DNA from: Mesorhizobium sp. Root102
GTDB taxonomy: Bacteria; Pseudomonadota; Alphaproteobacteria; Rhizobiales; Rhizobiaceae
Assembly: GCF_001425625.1 (NCBI RefSeq)
Contig: NZ_LMCP01000047.1
Location: 1-64,000, forward strand
DNA length: 64,000 bases
Direction of reading: 5' to 3'
In this document: positions 17,262 to 25,540 of the stretch, in pieces
Layout of the letters: each line of letters begins with the position of its first letter
Numbering within the stretch: position 1 is the stretch's first letter
Notes under the pieces: model-generated
The model's database searches: none
What the model saw: the letters and a program-made list of their open reading frames with translations, nothing else
Told to the model about the DNA's origin: nothing
Made by a program: the position numbers and the translations under genes

Positions 17262-17887
17262 TGCAAAAGGATTCCGCGCGCCGTTCCAACCGCGACCGCA
17301 CCGAAGCGACGCGCGCCGACCTGATTGCCGCGGCGCGAAAGCTGTTCACCGAAAAATCCTATGCCGAGACCGGAACGCCGGAGATCGTTGCCGCGGCCGG
17401 CGTGACGCGCGGCGCGCTCTACCATCATTTTGCCGACAAGCAGGCGCTGTTCGCCGCCGTGGTCGAGCAGGAGGCGGCAGCGGTCGCCGAGGAGATCGAG
17501 CGCGCCTCGCCGCCATCGCTGTTTGCCCGCGACGCACTGATTGCCGGTTCGGACGCCTATCTCGCCGCCATGCGCGCGCCCGGCCGCACGCGGCTGTTGC
17601 TGCTCGACGGTCCGGCCGTGCTTGGCCGCGCCGCCATGGACGCGATCGACAACCGCCACGGCAACCGCTCGCTGCGCGAGGGTCTGGTCGCGGCAATGCG
17701 GGCGCAGACGATGACGAGGTTGCCGGCGGAGGCGCTGACCGTGCTGCTCGCCTCCGCCTTCGACCGCGCCGCCCTGGCCATCGAGGCCGGCGCCTCAGCG
17801 CAGGATTATCGCGCCGTGCTCATGGCGCTGATCGATGGGCTGTCTCCGGCTCATCCTCAGGCACCTCGCCCGGTTCGAACTCGTTGA
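17261..17887 (+). CDS. TetR-family regulator
   Basis: This 208-aa protein has a TetR N-terminal HTH (RADLIAAARKLFTEKSYAET, GTPEIVAAAGVTRGALYHHF, ADKQALFAAVVEQE). A helical ligand domain follows (LLLLDGPAVLGRAAMDAIDN), typical of the TetR_C_13-like group. No Shine-Dalgarno sequence precedes the ATG because an operator copy occupies that place, so the mRNA may be leaderless or the start further in. The 3' end overlaps the convergent LysR gene by 68 bp. Confidence 0.85.
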   Translation: MQKDSARRSNRDRTEATRADLIAAARKLFTEKSYAETGTPEIVAAAGVTRGALYHHFADKQALFAAVVEQEAAAVAEEIERASPPSLFARDALIAGSDAYLAAMRAPGRTRLLLLDGPAVLGRAAMDAIDNRHGNRSLREGLVAAMRAQTMTRLPAEALTVLLASAFDRAALAIEAGASAQDYRAVLMALIDGLSPAHPQAPRPVRTR

Positions 17888-18776
17888 AGCAGCCGAGCTG
17901 GCGCTTGAACTGGTCGATCAGCCAGGCAGCCGCCGGCTTCGGGCTGCGATCGTTGCGGTGCATGGCAAACAAGGGCGAACTCACCTCCCTGAAGGATTCG
18001 AGGTCGAGTTCCACCAGCCGGCCGCTCGCCAGATCGTCGGCAATCAGCCAGCGCGGCAGCCCGCCCCAGCCCAACCCCTCGCGCATCAGCGTATGCTTGG
18101 TGCGCAGGTCCGTCAGCCGCCAGGTGCGGTAGGCAAAGACGCCAAAGTCGCGCCCCTTGGTACGCTCCGACTGGTCGGTGACGACAAGCTGCGTGTGTTC
18201 GCGCGCATCCTCGATCGCCACCGGCTTCGGCAGCCGCGCCAGCGGGTGTGCGGGGGCGGCAGCCAGCACGATCGACATGAAGCCGATACGCACGAGATGC
18301 ACGTCGACCTCGCCCAGCAGGCCGCCAATGCCGAGGTCTGCCTGCCCGCTGACGACATGATCGGGGATCAGTCCGAGCGAGCCGATGTGCAGGCGCAGCA
18401 TCACGGTGGGAAACTGCGCCTCGAATGCCTTCAGCACCCGCACCAGCACCGGCGAGGGCAGCGCTGCATCAACCGACAGCGCCACTTCGGCCTCCAACCC
18501 CTGATGGTGGCCATCGACGCGCGAGCGGATACGCTGCAGCACGCCGACCATGCGGCGCGCATCCTCCAGCATCGCCCGGCCGATCTCCGTCAGTTGCGGC
18601 TCGCGCGTGCCCTCGCGCTCGAACAGTTTCAGCCCGAGCTGCGCCTCGAGATTGGCGATGCCGTAGCTGATGACGGATTGCGCCCGGTTGAGCTTGCGAC
18701 CGGCTGCCGAGAAACTCCCGGCTTCGGCGACCGTCACAAAGATCTGAAGTTGGTCCAGCGTCGGGTTGGGCTGCAT
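17820..18776 (-). CDS. LysR-family regulator next to azoreductase
   Basis: This 318-aa LTTR has an N-terminal winged HTH (LDQLQIFVTVAEAGSFSAAG, RKLNRAQSVISYGIANLEAQ, LGLKLFERE) and a normal co-inducer domain. It is divergent from azoR at 18886 with 109 bp between, so it probably controls that gene in response to quinones or azo compounds. That is inference from layout. The last 68 bp overlap the TetR gene on the other strand. Confidence 0.85.
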   Translation of the reverse strand: MQPNPTLDQLQIFVTVAEAGSFSAAGRKLNRAQSVISYGIANLEAQLGLKLFEREGTREPQLTEIGRAMLEDARRMVGVLQRIRSRVDGHHQGLEAEVALSVDAALPSPVLVRVLKAFEAQFPTVMLRLHIGSLGLIPDHVVSGQADLGIGGLLGEVDVHLVRIGFMSIVLAAAPAHPLARLPKPVAIEDAREHTQLVVTDQSERTKGRDFGVFAYRTWRLTDLRTKHTLMREGLGWGGLPRWLIADDLASGRLVELDLESFREVSSPLFAMHRNDRSPKPAAAWLIDQFKRQLGCFNEFEPGEVPEDEPETAHRSAP

Positions 18777-18885
18777 TGCAGTATCTATTTTGTTGATGGA
18801 TCGTATAGAAAATATACCAGTTTATCGAATGGGTCGATAGCCCCATATGTGGCGGGACAATTCAATTCCACTGGAGAGACCCGCT

Positions 18886-19521
18886 ATGTCCATTCTTCTC
18901 GTCACCTCGAGCCCGCGCGGTGCTGCCTCGCACTCGACCCGCATCGCTACCGAATTCGCCGAGAAGCTGCTTGCCGCTGACCCGTCAAACACGCTTGTCG
19001 TACGCGACCTCGTTACCAACCCGCTGCCGCATATCGACGCCGACTATTCGACTGGCATCTACACGCCGGCCGAAGCCCGCACCCCGCGCCAGGCTGAAGT
19101 CGTCGGCGTTTCCGATGTCGTCCTGGACGAGTTGTTCGTCGCCGACACGGTGATCCTCGCCACCGGCTTCATCAACTTCAACATCTCCTCGACGCTGAAG
19201 TCGTGGGTCGATCACATCGCCCGTTCCGGCAAGAGCTTTGCCTATGGCGAGAACGGCCCCAAGGGCCTCGTCACCGGCAAGAAGGTCTATATCGTGCTGG
19301 CTTCCGGCGGCATCTATTCGGAAGGCGCTGCCGTGCAGTTCGATCACGCCATTCCCTACCTGCGCGGCGTGCTCGGCTTCCTCGGCATGACCGATGTCGA
19401 CGTCATCCGCATCGAAGGCGTCGGCATGGGCCCTGACGCGGTGACGGAAGCGCTCGCCAAGGCGACCGCCAAGGTCGATGCCGTGGTCGCGGCCAGCCGG
19501 GACGTCGCTGCGGCGGCGTAA
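18886..19521 (+). CDS. azoR: FMN-dependent NADH:azo/quinone oxidoreductase
   Basis: This 211-aa flavodoxin-like protein begins MSILLVTSSPRGAASHSTRI, the FMN phosphate-binding N-terminus of AzoR. ATGFINFNISSTLKSWVDHI and ASGGIYSEG, also typical of AzoR, follow. It reduces azo dyes and quinones and protects against thiol stress. The start at 18886 follows GGAGAG, and an upstream ATG at 18847 lacks one. A strong terminator follows at 19545. Confidence 0.88.
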   Translation: MSILLVTSSPRGAASHSTRIATEFAEKLLAADPSNTLVVRDLVTNPLPHIDADYSTGIYTPAEARTPRQAEVVGVSDVVLDELFVADTVILATGFINFNISSTLKSWVDHIARSGKSFAYGENGPKGLVTGKKVYIVLASGGIYSEGAAVQFDHAIPYLRGVLGFLGMTDVDVIRIEGVGMGPDAVTEALAKATAKVDAVVAASRDVAAAA

Positions 19522-19544
19522 AGCGCTGATCGTCATCCGCATCG

Positions 19545-19572
19545 AAAGGCAGGCGTTCGCGCCTGCCTTTTT
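19545..19572 (+). terminator. Rho-independent terminator of azoR
   Basis: An 11-bp stem AAAGGCAGGCG / CGCCTGCCTTT around a TTCG tetraloop is followed by a T-tract. The A-rich start on the other side lets it serve azlD on the minus strand as well. Confidence 0.9.
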
Positions 19573-19576
19573 CGTT

Positions 19577-19876
19577 CTAGCCGATGACATGCCTCAGCAG
19601 GCCAGCAGCGCCGACGCCGATCAGCACCGTCGGCAGCATGGAAAGCCGTGTCGCGGCGACAAGGGTGATGGCCAGCGCCAAAAGATCCGCCGGATTCCGC
19701 GACACGAAGGCCGGCGCGATGACCGAGATCAGCACGCATCCGGGCGCCGCCTCCATCACCGCCGTGGCACGCGCGCTGAGCGTGCGGTTGCGCAGCACGA
19801 CGTAGCCGCCAATCCGCGTGAGATAGGTAACGCCAGCCATCAGCAAGATGGTGAGAAGGGTCGCTGCGTCTATCAT
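19577..19876 (-). CDS. azlD: Branched-chain amino acid exporter subunit AzlD
   Basis: This 99-aa protein with about three to four hydrophobic helices (LLTILLMAGVTYLTRIGGYV, MEAAPGCVLISVIAPAFV) matches the small subunit AzlD. The start at 19876 overlaps the azlC stop by 4 nt (ATGA), so the two are translationally coupled. With AzlC it exports branched-chain amino acids or analogues. Confidence 0.85.
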   Translation of the reverse strand: MIDAATLLTILLMAGVTYLTRIGGYVVLRNRTLSARATAVMEAAPGCVLISVIAPAFVSRNPADLLALAITLVAATRLSMLPTVLIGVGAAGLLRHVIG

Positions 19877-20607
19877 GCATGACCCGCCATCAGCCAGGCC
19901 GCGACCAGCCCCGATACAGCACCGGCGGCGACATACCAGGCGCCCGGGACGAAGAGATAGACCATTGCCGCGACGACGAGGCTGACCAGCCAGGGCCGCG
20001 CCGCGGCCATGCTCGTCCACATACCGCGCATCAACACCAGGAAGACGGCCGGGAACGCCATGTCGAAACCATAGGTCTCGACATGGCCAAGCATGGGGCC
20101 GAGCAGGGCACCCAGCGTGGTGAAGGCCACCCAGGTGAGATACATCGCCAGTGCCGCACCCATATAGTAGCGCGGGCTGAAGGCCAGTGTGATGCCGGCG
20201 GCGGCGCGCTGTTTGGCATCGGCCAAGCCCAGCGCCCAGCTTTCGTCACACATAAAGAAAAGCGCCGGAAACACCTTGCGCCTCGGCAGATCGCGCAGGA
20301 ACGGCGCCAGTGCCGCTCCCATCAGCAGATGACGGCTGTTGACCAGGAAGGTGATGGCGACGATGAGCACGATGTTCGGCGGCGACGTCCACAACTGGAT
20401 CGCGGCGAATTCCGAGCCGCCGGCGAAGTTCAGCCCTGTCATCATGGACAATTCGACCGTGCTCATGCCCACCTGCGTGGCCTGGGCGCCGAGCACCAGC
20501 GCATAGGGGATGGTGCCGAACAGCACCGGCGCGCAGGACGCAACGCCACGGCGGAACTCGGATCCCGAGCCATCGCCCGCCGCCTCGACTGCTTGTGAAA
20601 TGCTCAT
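19873..20607 (-). CDS. azlC: Branched-chain amino acid exporter subunit AzlC
   Basis: This 244-aa polytopic protein of the AzlC/YgaZ family has typical segments FRRGVASCAPVLFGTIPYAL, TGLNFAGGSEFAAIQLW and FLVNSRHLLMGAALAPFL. In Bacillus, azlCD is controlled by an Lrp-type regulator, and here a Lrp/AsnC gene lies divergently at 20778, which supports the same link. About 170 bp separate the two starts. Confidence 0.88.
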   Translation of the reverse strand: MSISQAVEAAGDGSGSEFRRGVASCAPVLFGTIPYALVLGAQATQVGMSTVELSMMTGLNFAGGSEFAAIQLWTSPPNIVLIVAITFLVNSRHLLMGAALAPFLRDLPRRKVFPALFFMCDESWALGLADAKQRAAAGITLAFSPRYYMGAALAMYLTWVAFTTLGALLGPMLGHVETYGFDMAFPAVFLVLMRGMWTSMAAARPWLVSLVVAAMVYLFVPGAWYVAAGAVSGLVAAWLMAGHA

Positions 20608-20777
20608 GCCTATCCATCGGCTGGCCTCGCGGCCGCCGCTTCCCTGCGTTTGAAATCAACTGATGTCGCCGGCAAAGATACCGATATCGGCTCGCAATTT
20701 GGTTGCAAAGATTGTTGTGTTTCACCAAATTTTAGCATTGAATGTCACAAATTGCCGAATAGATGGAATTCCAAGCC

Positions 20778-21236
20778 ATGAAGCTGGATGAGATCGACAA
20801 GCGGATCCTGCGGGCGCTGCAACGCGACGGCCGCATGGCCAACAATGATCTGGCCAATGAAGTCGGGCTGTCGCCCTCGCCTTGCCTGCGGCGCGTGAAG
20901 CTGCTGGAGGAGGCTGGTGTCATCGACCGCTACGTCGCCGTGCTCAACCCGGCCAGCATCGGCAAGGGCCTGACCTTCTTCACCCGCATCTGGCTGAAGA
21001 CGCAGGATGAGGACACGATCGAGCATTTCGCCACCGAAGTGGCCAAGCTGCCTCAGGTGATGGAGTGCTACCTGATGCTCGGCGATTGCGACGCCATGGT
21101 GCGCGTGGTCGCCGCCGGCATCGACGACTACCGTCGCTTCCAGTCGGAGCATCTCAGCCGCATCAAGGGCGTGCAGAACGTCAAGACCGACGTTCCCAGC
21201 CAGACGATCAAATACACCTCGGAACTGCCGATCTAA
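20778..21236 (+). CDS. Lrp/AsnC-family regulator
   Basis: This protein of about 152 aa has an N-terminal HTH (KLDEIDKRILRALQRDGRMA, NNDLANEVGLSPSPCLRRVK) and a RAM effector domain (MECYLMLGDCDAMVRVVA). The SPSPCLRR motif is shared by many Lrp homologues. I prefer the start at 20778 because GGAA lies 9 nt upstream. An ATG at 20763 (MEFQAM) is also in frame but has no ribosome site. It is divergent from azlCD and is probably their regulator. Confidence 0.85.
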   Translation: MKLDEIDKRILRALQRDGRMANNDLANEVGLSPSPCLRRVKLLEEAGVIDRYVAVLNPASIGKGLTFFTRIWLKTQDEDTIEHFATEVAKLPQVMECYLMLGDCDAMVRVVAAGIDDYRRFQSEHLSRIKGVQNVKTDVPSQTIKYTSELPI

Positions 21237-21239
21237 CGG

Positions 21240-21283
21240 ATGTCGCCCAAAAGTGCGAAGCGGTTTTGGGATAACGACATGCG
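21240..21283. repeat. Dispersed ATGTCG...CGACAT repeat, copy 1
   Basis: This non-coding element starts ATGTCGCCCAAAAG and ends CGGTTTTGGGATAACGACAT. CCCAAAA/TTTTGGG and ATGTCG/CGACAT are nested inverted arms. A second copy lies in reverse orientation at 30511-30557. It follows the Lrp stop closely and could form the mRNA 3' hairpin. Confidence 0.65.
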
Positions 21284-21425
21284 TCCAAAAAAGGACCATG
21301 TCACCGAAAACGGCGCCATTTCAGACTGGATAAAAAATGCAACCGGATTGTAGGATCGGCCTCGGTGCCAGCGTCCTCCGGACGCAAGCAGCGCGCAGCG
21401 CTGCCCTCTGGCATGGGAGATTTGA

Positions 21426-22628
21426 ATGAGCCTTTCCTATCGTTGGGTCATCGTCGCCGCTGGCGCGCTGATGTCCTGTGTCGCCATCGGAACGATGTTT
21501 TCGCTGGCGATCTTCCTCGAACCGATGGCGATCGACACAAACTGGTCGCGCGCCGGCATTTCCAGCGCCATGACGCTGAATTTCCTGGTAATGGGCCTTG
21601 GCGGCTTTACCTGGGGCGCCATTTCGGACCGTTTTGGCGCCCGCATCGTCGTCACGATCGGTGCTGTGCTGCTCGGGTTGGCGTTGGTGCTGGCCAGCCG
21701 CGCCGGTTCGCTGCTGAACTTCCAGATCACCTATGGCGTGCTGGTCGGCCTCGCCGCCAGCGCCTTCTTCGCGCCGATGATCGCGCTGACCACCGGCTGG
21801 TTCGACACCAACCGCAGCCTAGCCGTCTCGCTGGTCTCGGCCGGCATGGGCGTGGCGCCGATGACGATCTCGCCCTTCGCCCGGTGGCTGATCTCGGCCT
21901 ATGACTGGCGCACCGCCATGTTCGACATCGGCATCACCGCATGGGTGCTGCTGTTGCCGGCTGTGCTGCTGGTGCGCCAGCCGCCAAAGCCCGCTACAGC
22001 GGATGCGGCCTCGGCGTCGGCCGCCGAAGGCACCGGCCTGACGGTCGGCCAGGCGCTGCGCTCACCGCAATTCATCGTGCTGGGACTGACGTTCTTTGCC
22101 TGCTGCGCGGCGCATTCCGGGCCGATCTTCCATATGGTCAGCTATGCCATGCTTTGCGGCGTCCCGCCCATGGCGGCGGTCTCGATCTACAGCGTCGAGG
22201 GCCTGGCTGGCCTCGGCGGCCGGCTTTTCTACGGCGTGCTGGCCGACAGGCTGGGCGTCAAGCCGGTGCTGATCGCGGGCCTGGCGATCCAGGCGATCGT
22301 CATTGCCGCCTATCTCTCGATCAGCCGGCTCGATCAGTTCTATATGCTCGCCGTCATCTTCGGCGCCACCTATGGCGGCGTCATGCCGCTCTATGCGGTG
22401 CTGGCGCGCGAATATTTCGGGCAACGCATCCTGGGCACCGTGTTCGGCGCCGCCACCATGCTGTCGAGCCTCGGCATGGCGCTGGGACCGCTGGCCGGCG
22501 GCATGGTGTTCGATGCCTACGCCAACTACCACTGGCTGTTCATCGGCTCGGCCCTCATCGGCCTCGGCGCGGTTGGCATCGCGATTGCGTTCCCGCCGCT
22601 ACCGCGCCAGGAGTTGCAGGCGGCGTAG
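21426..22628 (+). CDS. MFS transporter (OFA/MCT-like)
   Basis: This 400-aa protein has 12 predicted hydrophobic segments with a central linker (about residues 185-205). It has a motif A-like GAISDRFGARIVV after TM2. The N-terminus (WVIVAAGALMSCVAIGTMFS, LAIFLEPMAIDTNWSRAGIS) resembles the oxalate/formate antiporter-monocarboxylate group, in which Trp-Ser-Arg after TM1 is typical. Substrates would be organic acids. GGGAGA precedes the start. No neighbouring enzyme hints at a specific substrate. Confidence 0.8.
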   Translation: MSLSYRWVIVAAGALMSCVAIGTMFSLAIFLEPMAIDTNWSRAGISSAMTLNFLVMGLGGFTWGAISDRFGARIVVTIGAVLLGLALVLASRAGSLLNFQITYGVLVGLAASAFFAPMIALTTGWFDTNRSLAVSLVSAGMGVAPMTISPFARWLISAYDWRTAMFDIGITAWVLLLPAVLLVRQPPKPATADAASASAAEGTGLTVGQALRSPQFIVLGLTFFACCAAHSGPIFHMVSYAMLCGVPPMAAVSIYSVEGLAGLGGRLFYGVLADRLGVKPVLIAGLAIQAIVIAAYLSISRLDQFYMLAVIFGATYGGVMPLYAVLAREYFGQRILGTVFGAATMLSSLGMALGPLAGGMVFDAYANYHWLFIGSALIGLGAVGIAIAFPPLPRQELQAA

Positions 22629-22658
22629 AGGGTAAACAGGGGTGGTGATTGAAGGAAC

Positions 22659-22687
22659 GAAGGTCGGTTGATCCAAAGCCGACCTTC
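22659..22687. terminator. Hairpin after the MFS gene
   Basis: GAAGGTCGG and CCGACCTTC form a perfect 9-bp stem with an 11-nt loop, 31 nt after the stop. There is no T-tract, so it is a weak terminator candidate. Confidence 0.45.
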
Positions 22688-22761
22688 CACGATGCGAACG
22701 GCAGCAATGTCGGGGGCCTTTCAGGCCGGCTGCCAGCCCATTGAGGGACTGACGAACCCCT

Positions 22762-23202
22762 TTACTTCACAGTGATCGCCATACCGCTGAGATCGGCGTT
22801 GACTTGCAGGCCTACCTGCTTGCCTGTGAGTTCGAGCTGGGCGCCCTTGTCATTGGTCATGACGATCACCTGGGCCCCTTTGCCGAGCGCGCCGCCACCG
22901 CCCGCCGCCCCGTAGACCCCCGTGACATCCCGGGCGCGCCTGATGTGGCGCACGGTCCCGTGGAAATAGGTCTTGGAGACTCCGAAGGCGAGGCCGCCCG
23001 AGACGGCGCCGACCGAGATGGGATAGCTGCGACCGTGGAAGGTCAGCGTGCCTTCGCCGCCGGAGCCACCGATGAAGAATGCCGCCTTGTAGACGGCGAA
23101 GCGGATCGTGCCGCTGTCGGCATGCGCGGCGCTGGCGACACTGACGGCCCCGGCGGCGATGGCGGCAACCGCGAGTGAACGAAGTCCGGACGAAATCATC
23201 AT
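22762..23202 (-). CDS. Secreted glycine-rich protein of unknown function
   Basis: This 146-aa protein has a signal peptide (LRSLAVAAIAAGAVSVASAA). A compact domain follows, rich in Gly and short beta strands: IRFAVYKAAFFIGGSGGEGT, LTFHGRSYPISVGAVSGGLA, VYGAAGGGGALGKGAQ. This suggests a periplasmic or outer-membrane lipid-binding-like beta protein, but I cannot name the family with confidence. GAGGAG precedes the start. It is monocistronic. Confidence 0.6.
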   Translation of the reverse strand: MMISSGLRSLAVAAIAAGAVSVASAAHADSGTIRFAVYKAAFFIGGSGGEGTLTFHGRSYPISVGAVSGGLAFGVSKTYFHGTVRHIRRARDVTGVYGAAGGGGALGKGAQVIVMTNDKGAQLELTGKQVGLQVNADLSGMAITVK

Positions 23203-23337
23203 GATGAGAACTCCTCAAGCTGGCCACTTGCCCAACGGCTGGGCTCGTCAGCGTGGTATCAAAGCTACAACTGAACAGTCTCGCCCGTCATTGGTTCCAG
23301 GCACTCGCCCCGGTCGTGCACCATACCCGATGTCCAA

Positions 23338-23820
23338 CTAGGAAATGGACAGGATCTCAAGTTCGCGCTGCCCCAGCTGGACAAAGTCGCCAACGGTTTT
23401 GCCGGTCAGCGCGATGGCAACCGGCGAACCATGCGATATGGAAGCTTGAGACGGGTTGGCCTCATCCTCACCGACGATGCGGAAGGTCTGCGTGCGGCCA
23501 TCATCACGCTTGAAGGTAACGCTGTGCCCGAAGGCGATCACTTCATTGGACGTGGGCACCGACATGAGCTGGGCCGTACGGACGCGCTCGGCATAATAGC
23601 GCATATCCCGAACCGGAACCGCTGACTGCCGTCTCCTCTCGTTGACATCTTCCAGCACGTTGGCGGCCTCGAGAGCCTGCTGAGCGCGAGCCAATTCCTC
23701 CTGCAGCATCTTGAGGCCCGCCTCCGTGACGAGGTTGATCCGATCGGAGATAGGGCGAGCCGGCAGGATGGTTTCCGATGCCGCCTCGGCGCTTTCCTCC
23801 TTGGCAAATGCTACGCTCAA
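23338..23820 (-). CDS. GreA/GreB-family elongation factor-like protein
   Basis: This 160-aa protein has a GreA/B N-terminal coiled coil (INLVTEAGLKMLQEELARAQ ... VRDMRYYAERVRTAQLM). A C-terminal FKBP-like domain follows (VIAFGHSVTFKRDDGRTQTF, RIVGEDEANPSQASISHGSP, VAIALTGKTVGDFVQL). The acidic residues at the coil tip that stimulate RNA cleavage in GreA are replaced by a basic stretch (NERRRQSAVP), so it may be a Gre-like competitor or a Gfh1/Rnk-type protein. It is additional to the housekeeping greA, which is not in this window. Confidence 0.75.
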   Translation of the reverse strand: MSVAFAKEESAEAASETILPARPISDRINLVTEAGLKMLQEELARAQQALEAANVLEDVNERRRQSAVPVRDMRYYAERVRTAQLMSVPTSNEVIAFGHSVTFKRDDGRTQTFRIVGEDEANPSQASISHGSPVAIALTGKTVGDFVQLGQRELEILSIS

Positions 23821-23925
23821 TTGGTCGAGACCCTCTGCTTGCGGCCCACTGCCCTCATTCGAGAAACTGGCGGCGCAAATGACCGCGGCGCAAGGACGAC
23901 GGTCGTCGCCTCGGCCAGCACCACC

Positions 23926-24225
23926 CTACCCGAAAATCCGCTCGCCCTGCTCGTCGACCAGTTGGATGCCCTTCTTGATTGAGATGTCGACGGCGTCGTC
24001 AAGTCCGGCGAAGCGGTCAGCGCGGATGAATTTGTGTTCCTTCACCACGCCGTCGATCTCCTTGGAGACGACGCCGCAGGTCTGGTACTGGCCGTCGGTC
24101 TTGTAGGGCGTGGCGCTGATCAGGAACCCCTTGTGCTCGATCTGCTTGGCCGGCGCCGTGCTCTTCGGCTCACCCGCCTCGGCTCCGCCGCCACCACCAC
24201 CGAAAAGGCGCTTCAGAAAAGACAT
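23926..24225 (-). CDS. HlyU-family protein
   Basis: This 99-aa protein begins MSFLKRLFGGGGGG and contains HKGFLISATPYKTDGQYQTC and HKFIRADRFAGLDDAVDISI. These are the conserved features of the HlyU family, whose Vibrio member activates haemolysin genes. Many rhizobia carry this short form with unknown targets. The start at 24225 follows GGAGGAAG. Confidence 0.75.
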   Translation of the reverse strand: MSFLKRLFGGGGGGAEAGEPKSTAPAKQIEHKGFLISATPYKTDGQYQTCGVVSKEIDGVVKEHKFIRADRFAGLDDAVDISIKKGIQLVDEQGERIFG

Positions 24226-24337
24226 CGGGCTTCCTCCAACAGCATTCATCCCGCACCATGTAACGTGGCGCGGGATGAATTTCACTATCGGTCCTTGGGC
24301 GGGCGGGCAAGAGCTACGCCGGCCGTGGCGGAAGAGC

Positions 24338-25015
24338 TTACTTGTGCGACAGCGCTTCCAGCGCCTCGGCGGCGGCTTCGAGGATGGCGATCGCCTCGGC
24401 CTGCTTGTCAGCCGGGGCATCGACGAAGTCGCCGAGAGCCGCTCGCAGCCGATGGCGGGCAGCGCGGAATTCGTCACGCGCTTCCGAACGATCCCCACGG
24501 CCGCCGCGACGAGCGCCCTCTTCGCGCTCGTCGTTCCAGCCGAACCAGTCGCGCGCCTTGGCCATCTTGCGGCCGAAGCGCTCGAGATGCTCGAGCACGC
24601 CGTCGATCATCTCGCGATTGTCGGCAAGATGCGCCTGGCCCGCCTCGGTGATCGAGAACACCTTCTTGTTGCCGTCCGCGGCGGAGGCGGCATAGCCGGC
24701 TTCTTCCAGGAAGGTCAGTGTCGGATAGACCACGCCCGGGCTCGGGCTGTAGATGCCGCTGGTGCGCTCTTCCAGCGCCTTGATGATGTCGTAGCCGTGA
24801 CGCGGCGCCTCGGCCAGCAGCGACAGCGTGATCAGCTTGAGGTCACCGTCGGCCAGCATGCGCCCGGCGCGGAACATGTCTCCCGGGCCGCCGCGGCCAC
24901 CACCACGACCACCATGGCCGAACGGGCCGGACCCGCCGCCGCGTCCACCGAATTTGCCGGCCATGTGCATGAACCTGCGCTCGCCGAAATGATTGTGCCC
25001 GAATTGATTGTGCAT
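24338..25015 (-). CDS. PadR-family regulator with Gly/His-rich N-terminus
   Basis: This 225-aa protein has a flexible Gly/His/Phe-rich N-terminus (FGGRGGGSGPFGHGGRGGGR). The PadR winged helix follows (LADGDLKLITLSLLAEAPRH, GYDIIKALEERTSGIYSPSP, GVVYPTLTFLEEAGYA), then a C-terminal helical region (AARHRLRAALGDFVDAPADK). The His-rich start suggests metal sensing. AAGGAG precedes the ATG at 25015. Two direct repeats upstream (25034-25100) are probable autoregulatory sites. Confidence 0.85.
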   Translation of the reverse strand: MHNQFGHNHFGERRFMHMAGKFGGRGGGSGPFGHGGRGGGRGGPGDMFRAGRMLADGDLKLITLSLLAEAPRHGYDIIKALEERTSGIYSPSPGVVYPTLTFLEEAGYAASAADGNKKVFSITEAGQAHLADNREMIDGVLEHLERFGRKMAKARDWFGWNDEREEGARRGGRGDRSEARDEFRAARHRLRAALGDFVDAPADKQAEAIAILEAAAEALEALSHK

Positions 25016-25033
25016 TGATTGCTCCTTGAGTTG

Positions 25034-25100
25034 TATCTTACGATATATCTTAATTAGCGGCGTCAAGCGGCTGAGTCAAGATATATCTTACGATGTATCT
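25034..25100. promoter_or_regulatory. Direct-repeat operators upstream of the PadR gene
   Basis: TATCTTACGATATATCT (25034-25050) recurs as TATCTTACGATGTATCT (25084-25100), with 16 of 17 positions identical and a 50-bp spacing (about five helical turns). The perfect palindrome AAGATATATCTT lies at 25078-25089. Both copies are within 90 bp upstream of the start codon. Confidence 0.7.
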
Positions 25101-25171
25101 GAATGCGACGCCAGGGGATCGGCTACGATCCGGGCCTTGTCGCTACAGGCGATGGAGCTGGGTAAATTCGG

Positions 25172-25540
25172 CTACCAGCGACCCTTGCGCCGGTTCCAGG
25201 CATAGAGCAGGTCGGCGAAACGATCATAGGCAAAGCGTGTCAGCGGCAAGGCAACCGGATTGCCGAACAAAGTCGCAAGCCAGCCCTCGCCGGGCGTGAC
25301 CTTCCACACGGCGATGGCAACGTCGGCGCCGACCAGCAGCCCGCCCGCCGCGTCGGTGGCGTGCAGCCGGCGGCGGATGTCGTCAAGCGACGCGCCATGT
25401 CCGGCAAGCGCTGCCGGTTCAAAATTGATGTCACGGAACTCGATCCGCCCAACCTTGACCGCTTCGATCAACCGCCGCTTCTGCCTGATAATGCCGGCAT
25501 CGCAAACCGGGCAGCGCGCGTTGTACCAGACGGTCAGCAT
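25172..25540 (-). CDS. DCC-family (DUF393) thiol-disulfide oxidoreductase-like protein
   Basis: This 122-aa protein has the family signature at its N-terminus: LTVWYNARCPVCDAG with the CPVC pair, then IEFRDINFEPAALAGHGAS. It is thioredoxin-like with a redox-active CxxC. It starts directly after the stop of the EamA gene (TAG followed by ATG), so the two are translationally coupled. Confidence 0.8.
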   Translation of the reverse strand: MLTVWYNARCPVCDAGIIRQKRRLIEAVKVGRIEFRDINFEPAALAGHGASLDDIRRRLHATDAAGGLLVGADVAIAVWKVTPGEGWLATLFGNPVALPLTRFAYDRFADLLYAWNRRKGRW

